Assembly: GCA_002282555.1 (NCBI GenBank)
Contig: NCJR01000174.1
Coordinates: 1-6,725, forward strand
Source of the DNA: Rhodobacterales bacterium 34-62-10
Lineage (GTDB): Bacteria > Pseudomonadota > Alphaproteobacteria > Rhodobacterales > Rhodobacteraceae
DNA length: 6,725 nucleotides
Direction of reading: 5' to 3'
The notes beneath the pieces were generated by a model. That model was not told the origin of the DNA and searched no databases. It was given only the letters and a program-made list of their open reading frames with translations. Below are positions 6,378 through 6,725 of the stretch, in pieces (within the stretch, counting starts at the first letter, position 1; each line of letters starts with the position of its first letter). The position numbers and the translations under genes were made by a program.

Positions 6378-6725
6378 GGGTCAGGATTCATAGCCAGTAG
6401 ATGACGAGGGCGGCGAGGGCGATGGCCGAAAGGAAAACCTTCGGGCATCGGTCATATCGGGTGGCCACACGCCTCCAGTCCTTGAGTCTTCCGAACATGA
6501 TCTCAATGCGATTGCGCCGCTTGTATCTCCGCTTGTCGTATTTGACCGGCGTCTTGCGCTTCTTTCGGCCTGGGATGCAGGCGCGTATCCCCTTGTCCTG
6601 CAACGCTTCTCTGAACCAATCGGCATCATAGCCGCGATCCCCGAGTAGCCATTTGACCTTTGGCAGGCCGCTCAGCAGGGCCCGTGCGCCGATGTAATCA
6701 CTTCTGTGGTTGCCGCCCGTAGTGC
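6378..6725 (-). mobile_element. IS5-family insertion sequence, 3' end (cut by window edge)
   Basis: The element is identified by its transposase C-terminus. I place its end at about 6378, where GGGTCAGGATTCA (6378-6390) has the look of an IS5/IS427-group terminal inverted repeat and is bordered by CTA (6375-6377), a plausible target-site base pattern. The transposase stop codon lies within this terminal sequence, as is common for these compact elements. The opposite end and the matching target duplication are outside the window, so the exact boundary is a proposal. Confidence 0.7.
6388..6725 (-). CDS. IS5-family transposase, C-terminal fragment (DDE domain)
   Basis: The frame is open from the window edge (first full codon at 6723) to a TGA at 6390-6388 and gives 111 residues. 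It matches the C-terminal half of IS5-family transposases (DDE_Tnp_1 type, probably the IS427 group). GGNHRSDYIGARALL is followed by LLGDRGYDADWF, with the second catalytic aspartate (residue 29 of the fragment). A basic segment, then RRNRIEIMFGRLKDWRRVAT, holds the catalytic glutamate (residue 74), with RYDRCP and a hydrophobic tail ending VIYWL. The first catalytic Asp is beyond the window. The visible part is uninterrupted, so the element may be intact. The protein catalyses cut-and-paste DNA transfer and acts only on its own element. Its position upstream of the copper genes suggests past rearrangement of the region. Confidence 0.9.
   Translation of the reverse strand, partial: TTGGNHRSDYIGARALLSGLPKVKWLLGDRGYDADWFREALQDKGIRACIPGRKKRKTPVKYDKRRYKRRNRIEIMFGRLKDWRRVATRYDRCPKVFLSAIALAALVIYWL

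Overview
The window looks like a piece of an accessory or plasmid-type copper/silver resistance region from a GC-rich alphaproteobacterium, most likely a member of the Rhodobacteraceae or a relative. This is inferred from the high GC at third codon positions, the style of the Cus proteins and the IS5-family transposase. It is not established by any search. Every gene I accept lies on the minus strand, so the biological order runs from high to low coordinates.

Layout, in the direction of transcription. At 6378-6725 is the 3' end of an IS5-family insertion sequence, cut by the window edge. At 6061-6377 is a mostly non-coding stretch holding a 10-bp tandem repeat (GTAAC-N5-GTAAC) of the kind bound by OmpR/PhoB-type response regulators. 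At 5659-6060 is a small exported protein with four Cys and clustered His/Met, unassigned but probably periplasmic. At 3576-5567 is a CusB-type periplasmic adaptor with an unusually long C-terminus made of three tandem CusF-like domains. At 458-3579 is a CusA-type RND pump that starts within the cusB stop codon (ATGA overlap) but is broken near position 1845. At 92-424 is a free-standing CusF-like periplasmic metallochaperone. At 1-20 are the first codons of a further gene behind a strong ribosome binding site.

How they would work together: CusA is the proton-driven inner-membrane pump, CusB the adaptor linking it to an outer-membrane channel, and CusF carries Cu(I)/Ag(I) to the pump. Here one CusF is free and three copies are attached to the adaptor, so the locus encodes four CusF-like units. 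No outer-membrane channel (CusC) and no regulator is present in the window.

The main oddity is in cusA. The upstream frame encodes family-like sequence up to GISIGKA, and a different frame resumes at [12 protein letters not shown]. Compared with E. coli CusA recalled from memory, about 20 residues between these points are missing, so about 58 bp appear to have been lost with a shift of frame. All other hallmark residues of a metal RND pump (TM4 Asp, paired methionines, three-Met site, late Glu and Lys) are still there. This suggests a recent event or an assembly error rather than long decay.
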